A DNA stretch of 64,000 bases. It comes from [Bacillus] selenitireducens MLS10 (lineage in GTDB: Bacteria > Bacillota > Bacilli > Bacillales > Salisediminibacteriaceae). The stretch is taken from NCBI RefSeq assembly GCF_000093085.1, contig NC_014219.1, positions 2,720,384 to 2,784,383 of the forward strand. Direction: 5' to 3'. Positions 45,146-55,875 of this stretch are shown here, in pieces (position 1 is the first letter of the stretch; the number at the start of each line of letters is the position of its first letter). A program made the position numbers and the translations under genes. The notes below the pieces were generated by a model. That model was given only the letters and a program-made list of their open reading frames with translations, did no database searches and had not been told where the DNA came from.

Positions 45146-46810
45146 TTAATTGGATTCTTTTGTTTCCACCGGGTTTGCAGCATAGAAGATCTCTTCTTCA
45201 AGGTATGCGACGTGCCGCTCCTTGTCAGCTTCCGACCACCCAAAGCGCTTGGAAAGATAATCAACCACGCCGTCTTTCCACTTGTTTACGTAGTCAATAT
45301 CGAAGAACAGTGCACTCGTTCTGCGGTTAAAGAAATCAATTGGTGCCACCACCATTTCCTCTTCAATCCCGTAAATCAGTGAGGCAAAGACATCTTTCGA
45401 TAACCCGTAAAGCTCACATTCATCGCCTGTCGTTTCCATAATCTCATAGACCCGGTCCACATTGGAACCGTAGAGATTGGACAGACGTTTTGCAACAGCT
45501 TCAGACAGTCCGAGACTTCGACCTTTCGCCGTTTTTTCCTGCAAGAAGGCTTCAAGATTCGAAGAACCGCCGATGCCCCCGCCTGAAAGCGGGATTTTGG
45601 CCGTTCTGCACTTGGCCTTGATGCCCTGCTGCTTCACAACAATATCGACGATCCGTTCTGCCATTTTACGGTATCCGGTCAGTTTCCCCCCTGCAATGGA
45701 CAGGAGCCCGGACTCTGATTCGAACGTTTCATCTTTTCTGGAAATCTCTGAAGCACTCTTTCCTTCTTCATAGATGAGCGGTCTCAGGCCCGTCCAGCTC
45801 GATTCCACATCTTCTCTCGTCAGATTCACACCAGGGAACATATAGTTCGATGCCTTAATGACATAATCCAAATCCGCTTCCGTCATACGGGGATGCGTAA
45901 TGTCTTCTTTGTAGAAGGTATCCGTCGTCCCAATATACGTTTTATTCCCACGGGGAATGGCAAATATCATCCGTCCGTCATCTTCCGTGTCAAAGTAAAC
46001 CGCCTGCTTCAGGGGGAAGCGGGACTGATCAACGACAATGTGAATCCCTTTCGTCAGATAGAGATACTTGCCTGTCTTTGATCCGTCCTGCTCTCTCAAT
46101 TCATCGACCCACGGCCCTGCTGCATTGACGACTTTTTTCGCCCGGACTTCAAATTCTTCTCCAGATGCCAAATCCATAATCACTGCACCGACCACTTTCC
46201 CCCGCTCATAGATCAGTCTCTCTGCTTTTGAATAGTTCGTTGCCAAGGCACCCTTTTCAACAGCTGCTTTTATAGTTTCAAGGGTCAACCTAGCATCGTC
46301 CGTTTTGTACTCAACGTAAACCCCGCCGCCCTTCAGCATGTCCGTTCTGAGGAGCGGTTCTCTCTCTTGGGTTTCTTTCTTCGACAGCATCATCCGTCTC
46401 TCTTTACGATGAACGCCTGCAAGAAAGTCATACACTCTTAATCCGACTGATGTGGCGAGTTTGCCGTACGTGCCCCCTTTTATAATCGGCAGCATCATCC
46501 ACTCCGGATTTGTTACATGCGGTGCATTCTCATAAACAATCGCACGCTCTTTTCCCGTTTCAGAGACGACTTTGAAATCTAACTGTTTTAGATAACGAAG
46601 TCCTCCGTGAACCAGTTTCGTTGAGCGGCTTGACGTCCCTGCAGCAAAATCCTGCATTTCCACGAGACCTGTTTTGAGACCCCGGTCTACGGCATCCAAT
46701 GCGATTCCTGCACCTGTGATCCCCCCACCGATGACCAGAATGTCAAGCTCTTCATTTTCCATTTCTTTCAGATACCCTTTTCGCTGCAATGCACTAAATG
46801 GTTTTACCAT
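45146..46810 (-). CDS. glpD: Aerobic glycerol-3-phosphate dehydrogenase
   Basis: 554 residues. N-terminal FAD loop LDILVIGGGITGAGIALDAVD (about 22-42) and the GlpD signatures GTSSRSTKLVHGGLRYL (near 61-77) and GGKLTGYRKMAERIVDI (near 371-387). Membrane-associated enzyme passing electrons from glycerol 3-P to menaquinone. ATG 46810 with GGAGGG upstream. Preceded by a leader hairpin (46891-46967) of the GlpP-dependent antiterminator type. Confidence 0.94.
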   Translation of the reverse strand: MVKPFSALQRKGYLKEMENEELDILVIGGGITGAGIALDAVDRGLKTGLVEMQDFAAGTSSRSTKLVHGGLRYLKQLDFKVVSETGKERAIVYENAPHVTNPEWMMLPIIKGGTYGKLATSVGLRVYDFLAGVHRKERRMMLSKKETQEREPLLRTDMLKGGGVYVEYKTDDARLTLETIKAAVEKGALATNYSKAERLIYERGKVVGAVIMDLASGEEFEVRAKKVVNAAGPWVDELREQDGSKTGKYLYLTKGIHIVVDQSRFPLKQAVYFDTEDDGRMIFAIPRGNKTYIGTTDTFYKEDITHPRMTEADLDYVIKASNYMFPGVNLTREDVESSWTGLRPLIYEEGKSASEISRKDETFESESGLLSIAGGKLTGYRKMAERIVDIVVKQQGIKAKCRTAKIPLSGGGIGGSSNLEAFLQEKTAKGRSLGLSEAVAKRLSNLYGSNVDRVYEIMETTGDECELYGLSKDVFASLIYGIEEEMVVAPIDFFNRRTSALFFDIDYVNKWKDGVVDYLSKRFGWSEADKERHVAYLEEEIFYAANPVETKESN

Positions 46811-46890
46811 GTCGACACACCCTCCTGAATTTTACAGCCAATCGGCTGCAACCCCAAATTGTTGCAACACAACACGTCTGTGTGATGTTG

Positions 46891-46967
46891 AAAAAAGAAA
46901 AAAGAGACGACAATCATGCCGGGAGCCGCAATGACATGCATCCCCGGTTATGTTGTCGTCTCTCAGA
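46891..46967 (-). promoter_or_regulatory. GlpP-type antiterminator leader upstream of glpD
   Basis: Minus strand: GAGACGACAA ... TTGTCGTCTC, a 10-bp stem with an inner CCGGGG/CTCCCGG pairing, followed by TTTTTTCTTTTTT. This is a rho-independent terminator placed between glpK and glpD. The 5' arm shares GAGACGA with the leader of glpF, which suggests a common ligand, GlpP. Confidence 0.75.
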
Positions 46968-47027
46968 TTCTCAGACGTGATATTAACTTAACGGCAGCAT
47001 ATCATATTTGATTTGGCTGTTAAAGTT

Positions 47028-48635
<1,608 letters not shown>

Positions 48636-49488
48636 TTAGTTTGCGCGTTCTTCAGGATTATGCTGAATATCTTCTCCCTGACGGATTTCCTCTGCGACGT
48701 TCTTTTTTTGCATCTGTATTGAGGCAAACAATACTGCAAAAAATGCTGCGATAAACACCCACAGTAACATTGGCGGATTCCCTTGATAAAGCGCTACGTA
48801 AAGTGTTGTTCCAAGACCACCGCCGATAATTGGTCCCACTACAGGAATCCAAGAGTAACCCCAGTCGGAGCTTCCCTTCCCTGCAATCGGAAGTAATGCG
48901 TGTGCAATTCTCGGCCCTAAATCACGTGCAGGATTGATGGCGTATCCGGTTGTTCCACCGAGTGACATACCGATTACAACAATCAGAAGACCAGTGATTA
49001 ATGGACCTAATCCATCAGAAAATGCATTTCCGCCTAAGAACATTATTCCAAACAGAAGAACGAACGTGCCGAGCACTTCACTGAAATAATTCTGTGGAGT
49101 GTGTTTGATCGCCGGTCCTGTTGAAAATACAGCCAACTTAGCTCCCTGGTCCTGAGTTGCCTTCCAATGTGGATAGTAATGGAAAAAGACAAGAACACCG
49201 CCTGTAAATGCACCTGCAATCTGTGCAAGTACATATCCCGGAACGTCCGCCCAGGCAAAATCACCGATTGCTGCCAAACCAACGGTAACCGCAGGATTGA
49301 TATGACCGCCACTGATATCGCCAATCGCATATACCGCCATAGCAACCCCAAGACCCCATGCAAACGTGATGACTATCCAACCACCGGCTTCTGACTTCGT
49401 GCCTTTCAAAACAACGCCTGCCACAACCCCCCCCACCAAAAATGATGAGAAGCATTGTGCCTAAAAATTCTGCTAAAACTGGTGACAT
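48636..49488 (-). pseudogene. glpF: Glycerol uptake facilitator, frameshifted at an 8-G run
   Basis: The start MSPVLAEFLGTMLLIIFGGG at 49486-49488 (after GAGGGGGA) is in a different frame from the remaining body (VVAGVVLKGTKSEAGGW... to 48636). The switch is at a run of eight G on the minus strand (49427-49434); seven would restore a continuous aquaporin-family protein of about 283 residues. The body is otherwise intact: both NPA motifs (GGHINPAVTVG and YAINPARDLGPR), six helices. Either a phase-variable tract, a slippage-decoded gene or a sequencing indel. First structural gene of the glpFKD cluster. Confidence 0.85.
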
Positions 49489-49527
49489 GTTTATTTCCCC
49501 CTCAAGAAATAAAATTTGTGTGGATAC

Positions 49528-49596
49528 AAAAAAGACCAACGAAAAGCTCCCCTGGCCATGGTCCAGGGTCTCCTTTTCGTTGGTCTCATCGTCTCC
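49528..49596 (-). promoter_or_regulatory. GlpP-type antiterminator leader upstream of glpF
   Basis: Minus strand: GAGACGATGA, then GACCAACGAAAAG facing CTTTTCGTTGGTC (49534-49585) with an inner CCCTGG/CCAGGGG pair, followed by TTTTTT. A strong terminator in the leader about 40 bases before the glpF start; GlpP with glycerol 3-P is expected to permit readthrough. Confidence 0.82.
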
Positions 49597-49622
49597 ACGA
49601 AAAAATAATTAACTTAAGTCTT

Positions 49623-49651
49623 ATTAAAACACCGCCTGAAAGCGTTGTCAA
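49623..49651 (-). promoter_or_regulatory. glpF promoter overlapped by a cre site
   Basis: Minus strand: TTGACA (49646-49651), 17-base spacer, TTTAAT (49623-49628). The 14-mer TGAAAGCGTTGTCA on the plus strand (49637-49650) fits the CcpA consensus TGWAANCGNTNWCA at every defined position and overlaps the -35, so glucose repression is expected. Confidence 0.82.
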
Positions 49652-49728
49652 TCCATTTTCAGATAATATTTTTTGGGAATTTTTCAAATCCTTCACGAAG
49701 TCTTGAGAACAAAGACTTGTTCAATATT

Positions 49729-50274
49729 TCACAACCATAAATTTTTATTTGACGTCGTCACAGCCGAAGCTCCTGCATTGATGGATGCCCTGGCTTCGAG
49801 TTCAGTTCGGATCAGCCCGCCCGCAATAATCGTCGATCCTGTTTTTTCTTTAATCTCCGAGATAATATGGGGCATGATCCCCGGTAATACCTCAACGCAG
49901 TCAGGCTGGATATTTTCAAACATCTGAAATCTGGACTCTAATGCAATGGAGTCTAGTAGAAACATCCGCTGCACGGTTAAGAGACCAGATTTTTTTGCTG
50001 TATGCAAAATACTTTTTCGCGTGGACACCAGCCCAAAAGGCTTGATATCCCGACAAAGAAACTGCGCTGCATACTCATCGGTTTTGAGTCCTTGCACGAG
50101 ATCGGCATGAAGCAGTACTTTTTTATCATAGGACTTGAGCATTTTCATCAGACTCTTTAACTGGCCGACATGGGTATTTAAGAGCACAATATGCTCATAA
50201 TCGGTTTTAACAACGCGATCAAGATCTTTTAAATCCCGGATTGCCGGTAAGATCTCGGAACTGAATGGGTTCAT
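49729..50274 (-). CDS. glpP: Glycerol uptake operon antiterminator
   Basis: 181 residues, a TIM-barrel-like RNA-binding protein: DYEHIVLLNTHVGQLKSL (near 25-42), VLLHADLVQGLKTDEYAAQFL (near 53-73), STRKSILHTAKKSGLLTVQRMFLLDSIALE and VEVLPGIMPHIISEI match Bacillus GlpP. With glycerol 3-phosphate it binds leader RNAs of glpF and glpD to prevent termination; both leaders are present in this window. AAAAGGAGG lies before the ATG. A TATACT -10 lies about 40 bases upstream, with a weak -35. Confidence 0.92.
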   Translation of the reverse strand: MNPFSSEILPAIRDLKDLDRVVKTDYEHIVLLNTHVGQLKSLMKMLKSYDKKVLLHADLVQGLKTDEYAAQFLCRDIKPFGLVSTRKSILHTAKKSGLLTVQRMFLLDSIALESRFQMFENIQPDCVEVLPGIMPHIISEIKEKTGSTIIAGGLIRTELEARASINAGASAVTTSNKNLWL

Positions 50275-50376
50275 GAAGTATCCTCCTTTTCTCGATACAT
50301 CTATCAGTATAGCCTAATTCACCCAAGAAACGAACCATCTTTTGCAGATTCTGTGATCAGGACTTCTTCTTCAGAA

Positions 50377-50411
50377 CAAAAGAGCTCTCTTGATTTTAGA
50401 GAGCTCTCTTG
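50377..50411 (-). terminator. Terminator after the yhcX-like gene
   Basis: Minus strand AAGAGAGCTCT and AGAGCTCTTTTG arms; the block AGAGCTCTCTTGATT is also directly repeated here. Confidence 0.75.
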
Positions 50412-50413
50412 AT

Positions 50414-51949
50414 TCAGCACCGGTGCTGAATAGAGTACAGATCTTTTCTGCGGTCCTTCCACTGTGTCACATTACCGGACTTCCTCGACCGTCTGAGAAC
50501 CTCGAGATCCACATCCCCTACGAGGACGGTTTCGATATTCGGACTCGTCTCACCGACGATCCCGTCTCTTGCAAACGTAAAGTCGGAAGGAGTAAAGATA
50601 CCTGACTGGGCATATTGGATGTCCATGTTTTCGACATCCGAAATATTTCCTACAGTTCCAGTTATTGCCACATAAATCTGATTTTCGACTGCTCTTGCCT
50701 GGGCACAGTAGCGAACGCGAAGATACCCCTGTCTGTCGTCCGTACAGAACGGGCTGAAGATGATATTCGCACCCTTCTCAGTTGCAATTCGAGCAAGTTC
50801 CGGGAACTCGACGTCGTAACAAATCTGAATGGCGATCTTCCCGCAGTCTGTGTCAAAGACTTCAACTTTATCGCCACCGGTAATGCCCCAAAATTTCCGT
50901 TCGTTTGGTGTAATATGGACCTTATACTGCTTCTCGATCGTCCCATCTCTTCGGAAGAGGTATGCGATGTTATAAATCTCACCTTCTTCCTCTACGAAAT
51001 GAGACCCGCCGATAATGTTGACATTATATTTAATGGCAAGCTCCGTGAAGAGATTGATATAATCTTCCGTAAAGTCCGTCAGCCTGCGGATCGCCTGACT
51101 GGGGCTCTTCTCTTCAATAAACGACAATAGTTGCGTCGTGAAAATTTCCGGAAAAACAACAAAATCAGAGGCATAGCTCGCACCAACATCCGCGTAATAT
51201 TCACACTGTTGTGCAAAATCATCAAAGGAATCGATCTTTTTCATCATATACTGTATCGCACAGATCCGGACAGGAAAGGACGTCTTGAAATGACGCTTCG
51301 TCGTCGGCCTGTAATCGACATTGTTCCACTCCATAAGAGTGGCATAGGCCATTGAGGCCCGGTCGTCCGTCAAATAGCGTGCGTTAATCCGCTTCAGCGT
51401 AAATCCGTTCATCACCTGAAATGTCAGAACCGGATCATAAATATGGTGATTCATCACTGCATCGACGTACTCACGCGGCGTCATATCCTCACTGTATTTT
51501 CGGAAATTAGGTATACGGCCGCCGATAATAATGCTTTTCAGGTTATATTCCCTTGCCAGTTCTTTTCTCGCTTCGTAAAGACGGCGACCGATTTTCATCC
51601 GGCGGTAATCAGGATGAACGGCGACCTCAATCCCGTAAAGATTATAGCCTTCCGGATCATGGTTGGTAATGTACCCCTCATCCGTGATCTCATCCCAGGT
51701 GTGCTGATCGTCGTATTCGTCAAAATTGATCAGGAGACTCGAACAGGTACCGATGATCTCACCTTCGACCTCAACGCAGAACTGCCCCTCCGGAAAGACC
51801 TCAATGTGACTGATCAGGTGCTGCCTTGTCCAGGCTTCCATGTTCGGAAAACAAATCTTGGACAGCTGAATAATATCATCAATATCTTCATAACGGATAT
51901 TTCGAACAATAATTTTCTTCTCAAATTTCGACATATCAAGTGAACTCAT
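50414..51949 (-). CDS. yhcX: YhcX-like fused GNAT acetyltransferase / carbon-nitrogen hydrolase
   Basis: 511 residues (Bacillus YhcX is about 513). Residues 1-215 are a GNAT domain with acetyl-CoA loop VHPDYRRMKIGRRLYEA (near 113-129). Residues 225-495 are a nitrilase-superfamily domain with the catalytic triad Glu in VVFPEIFTTQ, Lys in EKQYKVHITPNE and Cys in IAIQICYDVEFPE. The combination implies acylation and amide hydrolysis in one pathway; substrate unknown. GAAGGAGG before the ATG. Not clearly in an operon. Confidence 0.88.
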   Translation of the reverse strand: MSSLDMSKFEKKIIVRNIRYEDIDDIIQLSKICFPNMEAWTRQHLISHIEVFPEGQFCVEVEGEIIGTCSSLLINFDEYDDQHTWDEITDEGYITNHDPEGYNLYGIEVAVHPDYRRMKIGRRLYEARKELAREYNLKSIIIGGRIPNFRKYSEDMTPREYVDAVMNHHIYDPVLTFQVMNGFTLKRINARYLTDDRASMAYATLMEWNNVDYRPTTKRHFKTSFPVRICAIQYMMKKIDSFDDFAQQCEYYADVGASYASDFVVFPEIFTTQLLSFIEEKSPSQAIRRLTDFTEDYINLFTELAIKYNVNIIGGSHFVEEEGEIYNIAYLFRRDGTIEKQYKVHITPNERKFWGITGGDKVEVFDTDCGKIAIQICYDVEFPELARIATEKGANIIFSPFCTDDRQGYLRVRYCAQARAVENQIYVAITGTVGNISDVENMDIQYAQSGIFTPSDFTFARDGIVGETSPNIETVLVGDVDLEVLRRSRKSGNVTQWKDRRKDLYSIQHRC

Positions 51950-52052
51950 ACACGTTCCTCCTTCAGTACTGCTCGTTTAAATTTACTTGAAATCAGCAGC
52001 TATTTCAATATCAAACCCTTATTGCGACCGTAATTTCTCCGTTTCAGGATAT

Positions 52053-52081
52053 GAAAATACCACGGCTCCTCTGCCGTGGCT
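52053..52081 (-). terminator. Terminator after the CheX-like gene
   Basis: Minus strand GCCACGG-N8-CCGTGG followed by TATTTTC. Confidence 0.75.
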
Positions 52082-52093
52082 CATTCACCGTGC

Positions 52094-52561
52094 TTATGAT
52101 TTATCTGATAATGAAATATGAATGCAAACACTTCCCAAAGAGGTGTCCATCGGAACTGTGATGAATTTGGATGTTGAATGGAAATTACTCTTTCCTTCAT
52201 TGACAATCGGAGGCGTCACATCGATGTTGTAGTTCTCGTTCGACAGCTCCGTAGCCGTAGTCCCGCCTACCCAGTTTCCGAATTCCTGCACGGCACTCCA
52301 GGCCATATCGTCAAGCTCTGCGACTTCCATGCCACCCATCATGGCACCAACAATGTTTTTGGCTGTTCCTTCACTGACGGAACAAATAATCTGACCTGAT
52401 AATTCACCTTTAACACCGAGGACGACGGACACATCGTCTGATGGGATTGATCCTTGACCGGCCTGCGGCTTTCCCCGGCTGATATCTGCGCCAAAATGAT
52501 TGCTCATAATGGATTTTGTTGCTCTGTACACTGCGTTAATTTGGTTGACATCCACACTCAT
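52094..52561 (-). CDS. CheX/CheC-like phosphatase-fold protein
   Basis: 155 residues. VQEFGNWVGGTTATELS (near 90-106) carries the E-x-x-N motif of CheC/CheX/FliY phosphatases, here only once as in CheX, and SGQIICSVSEGTAKNIVGAMMGG is the preceding strand-helix unit. These proteins dephosphorylate CheY~P. No chemotaxis gene is nearby, so its target response regulator is elsewhere. Start ATG 52561 is only three bases from AGGAG; GTG at 52555 is an alternative. Follows the DUF2225 gene by 11 bases, probably cotranscribed. Confidence 0.75.
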   Translation of the reverse strand: MSVDVNQINAVYRATKSIMSNHFGADISRGKPQAGQGSIPSDDVSVVLGVKGELSGQIICSVSEGTAKNIVGAMMGGMEVAELDDMAWSAVQEFGNWVGGTTATELSNENYNIDVTPPIVNEGKSNFHSTSKFITVPMDTSLGSVCIHISLSDKS

Positions 52562-52572
52562 CCACTCCTGTT

Positions 52573-53253
52573 TTAATTGGCTTTCGTCTCATACCATTGC
52601 TCCCTGGTCCGCTCCACAAGGTTCGGCTCAAGATGCTTGTCTTTATGCTCAATCACTTTTGAAAAATACTTGCGCGCTTTCTCTTTGTTTCCGGTTCTCC
52701 GGTAGCATTCACCGAGAATGAACAACAGAGCGAGTTCAGACATGGCAATATCCCTGAAATCCCCCTCAAGAAATGATTTCTCGTATTGAACAGCAGCCTG
52801 ATCGAGGAAGCGGGCTTCCTCACTGCTTTTCTCCTGATACCTGTGCAGCCATGCAATACGAAGGCAAATGCTCCCCATCAGACCATATGGCTGTGAGGTG
52901 ACCTTGGCTGACAACAAAGTCAGTTTCATAATAGTCAATGCTGTCTCGTAATCACGTTCTCCTCCAAAATCACGCTTCTTCCATGACGAGGATACCTGAT
53001 TTTGAAAAGCCTCTTTGAGCTCCTCTTTCTTCACAGGAAGAAAGGAATCCGTGAAGCTGTATCCGCATTCCGGACAGACGGCTGCTTCGTATAACAGGGG
53101 ATTAAGTAATGGATCTTTGTATGTTTTGTAGAAATCGTTCTCCACCTGATCCACCCTGATAAAACGGGATCGCATCTTCTTTGTCGTGAATGAATGGGTG
53201 CATATGTCACATGTCATGTTTTTATCATAGAAAGGCGGAATTGTCTGCGTCAT
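52573..53253 (-). CDS. DUF2225 protein (zinc ribbon plus TPR-like helices)
   Basis: 226 residues. Two CxxC pairs, TCDICTHSF (near 14-22) and AVCPECGYSF (near 59-68), form an N-terminal zinc ribbon; the rest is TPR-like helical sequence (ALLFILGECYRRTGNKEKARKYFSKVIE near 182-209). This is the DUF2225 layout found in Bacilli and Clostridia, without known function. ATG at 53251-53253 after GGGGGG. The downstream CheX-like gene follows closely. Confidence 0.8.
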   Translation of the reverse strand: MTQTIPPFYDKNMTCDICTHSFTTKKMRSRFIRVDQVENDFYKTYKDPLLNPLLYEAAVCPECGYSFTDSFLPVKKEELKEAFQNQVSSSWKKRDFGGERDYETALTIMKLTLLSAKVTSQPYGLMGSICLRIAWLHRYQEKSSEEARFLDQAAVQYEKSFLEGDFRDIAMSELALLFILGECYRRTGNKEKARKYFSKVIEHKDKHLEPNLVERTREQWYETKAN

Positions 53254-53496
53254 TGTAACACCCCCCATTTATACTATGTCATTAGTATAAAAGACACAGA
53301 GTAGAAACAGAAGTACAAATCACAAAATTCCGAAAATAGAATCAATAGTCTCGGGACTAATTGCACAATTCACATGATTTGCCTCTGCGTCTTCAACACA
53401 ACCTTCCCCATCATATGAATCACTCTTGTTTTCGAGAAAATGCATTCTCCTGCCATTTATCAGGAAGCTATAACCACCTTAGCAGCAATAAAATAA

Positions 53497-54849
53497 GGCT
53501 CTATAATGAATGTGGTGGTGTTCCCTTTCGTGGCAATGGTTTTCAGCGCATAAAAAAATGCACCGTTCTCTCACCTTTGATACCCTAAAGATGCGAAGCA
53601 ATAAGGAGAGGAGAGAGAACGGATGCATGATCATTTTATCATAGAAATGTTGGGGATTAAAGACGGGAACGTGAAGGTGTGGGATGTCTCTTACGAAGAT
53701 GAACAGACACTGCGAGCGGACCTTTACACAGAGAAGAGAAAGCAAAAATGTCCGTCATGCGGGAATAAAACAAAACGGGTCCATGGGTATCGAAATCAGA
53801 TGATTCAAGGGCCAAGACTGGTGCAGGGGAAAGTGACGGTTAGCCTTCGTAAACGACGGTATGCATGCGGGGAGTGCGGAAAGACGTTCTATGAACGGTT
53901 ACAGATGATTGAGCGCTATCAGAGGGCGCTGACGAGCGTGCAAAATGAAGCGCTCATGTATGCAGCTGACAGCTCTTTTACAACGGCAGTCCGCTGGGCT
54001 GGCATTTCGGTCACGCGCCTTATACGCATCTTCGATCGAAGAGAGATGAAAACACCGGCAGTATTACCGAGAGCGATTGCCATTGACGAATTCAAGGGAG
54101 ACGCCGGAGGCGAACGGTTTCAAACCATCATCGTTGATGTGGAGCGAAAAGAGATCGTCGATATTCTTCCGGATCAGAAGGTGGATACAATCAAAAAATA
54201 CCTCCGGTCCTGTGACACGAGTGGTGTCGAAATCGTGGTCATGGACCTGTCAAAATGGTTTAAGAAAGCGGTGCGTGACGTATTGGGAGATCCCCTGATC
54301 ATCGCAGACCGATTTCATTTCATGAGACAGGTGTATTGGGCACTCGACGAGGTCAGACGCGACCTACAGGGAGAACTGGATAAAAAGAGTCGGATTCATA
54401 TGAAGCGGAGCAAGAAGCTGTTGTGGAAATCTCATTATGATCTGAACGAAGAACAAAAACTGAAAGTGGAGAAGCTCCTCCAAATTGACCCGATATTAAG
54501 AGAAGCATATGAGCTGAAAAACCTGATGGAACAGTGGTTCAGAGAAAGCGATCACGAAACCGCATCGAAGAAGCTCGATAAATGCCTGGAAGCCCTGAGG
54601 GCTTCCAACATAGAAGGATTCAAAAGGGTTCGCAGAACCTACATGAACTGGTGACAGGAGATCCTGTAAGCTTTTATGTATCCTTTTAACAACGGCTATA
54701 TCGAAGGCGTTAATAATACGATTAAAGTCATGAAACGTAATTCTTACGGGATCAAGAATTTCGAGAGAATGAGGAATAAGATTCTGTGGAACCAGGAAAT
54801 GAAAATGGCGATGGGATCTTAATCCCACCACCACATTTGAAAAAGAACC
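53497..54849. mobile_element. ISL3-family-like insertion sequence, inactivated
   Basis: 1353 bp bounded by imperfect inverted repeats: left GGCTCTATAATGAATGTGGT, right (complement) GGTTCTTTTTCAAATGTGGT, each continuing GGTG. The interior holds a single ISL3-type transposase frame with two nonsense codons. No convincing 8-bp target duplication: TAAAATAA on the left and AATAATCA on the right. It lies between the DUF2225 operon start and the end of the nup operon, without breaking a gene. The 243 bp left of it (53254-53496) show no gene. Confidence 0.85.
53623..54822 (+). pseudogene. ISL3-family transposase, broken by two stop codons
   Basis: A 399-codon frame interrupted at TGA 54652-54654 and TAA 54667-54669. 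The intact part has the N-terminal zinc finger (CPSCGNKTKRVHGYR, CGECGKTFYER), the DDE domain with IAIDEFKG, VVMDLSKWF and the ADRFHFMRQV segment. Beyond the stops the frame continues with YIEGVNNTIKVMKRNSYGIKNF, the usual C-terminal ISL3 signature containing the catalytic Glu. Losing this end should abolish transposition. GGAGAGGAG precedes the ATG. Confidence 0.88.
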
Positions 54850-54861
54850 AATAATCACAAA

Positions 54862-54900
54862 AGAAAAAGAAAAAGTTACGCAGATTAGCGTAACTTTTCT
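54862..54900 (-). terminator. Terminator of the nup operon
   Basis: Minus strand AAAGTTACGC-TAATCT-GCGTAACTTT followed by TTCTTTTTC, just after the last permease gene. Confidence 0.85.
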
Positions 54901-54909
54901 TTCAAAAAT

Positions 54910-55875
54910 TTATCTTGATCCTTTTTCATAGTTTGTATTCAAGGCCGCTGGTGGCGTCGCTTTACCGACAAGTCCCGCTAGAGCAAGGATCGTCAGGACG
55001 TATGGCAAAATCAGCATAAAGACCTGTGGTACTTCCTGAAGTCCTGGAATTTGCTGAGCGGAGATACTCAATGCCTGAGCAAAACCAAAGAATATAGCAG
55101 CTCCAAAGGCTCCAAACGGATGCCACTTACCAAAGATCAAAACAGCTAGTGCCATAAAGCCTTGACCGGTTATCGTTCCGCCTCCGAAGTTCCCTGCGGC
55201 AGTGATGGCAAAAACTGCACCACCCATACCACCGAACACGCCGGATAGACCAACGCCAATGTATTTCATTCGGTTCACATTGACACCCATAGTGTCTGCC
55301 GCCATTGGATGTTCACCAACGGCACGCAGTCGCAAACCAAAAGGAGTTTTAAAGACAACATAATAGACGACCAGTACTAACAGAAACGCTACCCATGTTG
55401 TCAGGAAAATCCTCGAAAAGAACATGGGACCAATAACCGGAATATCACTGAGCAAAGGCACATTTGTACGGAAAAGACGCGCACTGATCGTGTCAGTTTG
55501 TCCGCGTTCGAAAATTTCACGTACCAAGAACACAGTCAGACCCGTCGCAAGGAAGTTCAGTGCCACACCACTGACAATCTGATCCGCTTTTAATGTAATG
55601 GAGGCCACAGCGTGGAACATCGAAAAGATACCACCCAGAATAGCCGCGAACAGAATACCGAGCCATGGAGACCATACTCCCATTCCCATACTTTCAAACA
55701 TCAGTGTTCCAACGATACCCGCAAAGGCACCCATTACCATTAAACCTTCCAGACCAATGTTAACAACACCAGCACGTTCACTGAAGAGTCCGCCCATCGC
55801 TGTCAGGAGAAGAGGGGTTGCGGCGATCATCGCTGCCGGAACAATAAGATACAGTACAGCAAGAAACAGTTCCAT
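54910..55875 (-). CDS. nupQ: Nucleoside ABC importer permease 2 (NupQ-like)
   Basis: 321 residues, about eight to ten hydrophobic segments of the BPD_transp_2 family (GLFSERAGVVNIGLEGLMVMGAF near 29-51; GLRLRAVGEHPMAADTMGVNV near 193-213). It corresponds to YufQ/NupQ of the Bacillus guanosine importer. ATG at 55875 directly abuts the stop of the previous gene, whose last codons contain GGAGGGG. Last gene of the four-gene operon. Confidence 0.9.
   Translation of the reverse strand: MELFLAVLYLIVPAAMIAATPLLLTAMGGLFSERAGVVNIGLEGLMVMGAFAGIVGTLMFESMGMGVWSPWLGILFAAILGGIFSMFHAVASITLKADQIVSGVALNFLATGLTVFLVREIFERGQTDTISARLFRTNVPLLSDIPVIGPMFFSRIFLTTWVAFLLVLVVYYVVFKTPFGLRLRAVGEHPMAADTMGVNVNRMKYIGVGLSGVFGGMGGAVFAITAAGNFGGGTITGQGFMALAVLIFGKWHPFGAFGAAIFFGFAQALSISAQQIPGLQEVPQVFMLILPYVLTILALAGLVGKATPPAALNTNYEKGSR

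Noticed and set aside
49261-49539. Separate 92-codon gene at the 5' end of glpF
   Set aside because: Its first part is the GlpF N-terminus; the remainder is out-of-frame glpF after the G run, so it is one frameshifted gene.
53489-54857. 8-bp target duplication flanking the insertion sequence
   Set aside because: TAAAATAA and AATAATCA are merely AT-rich and do not match.
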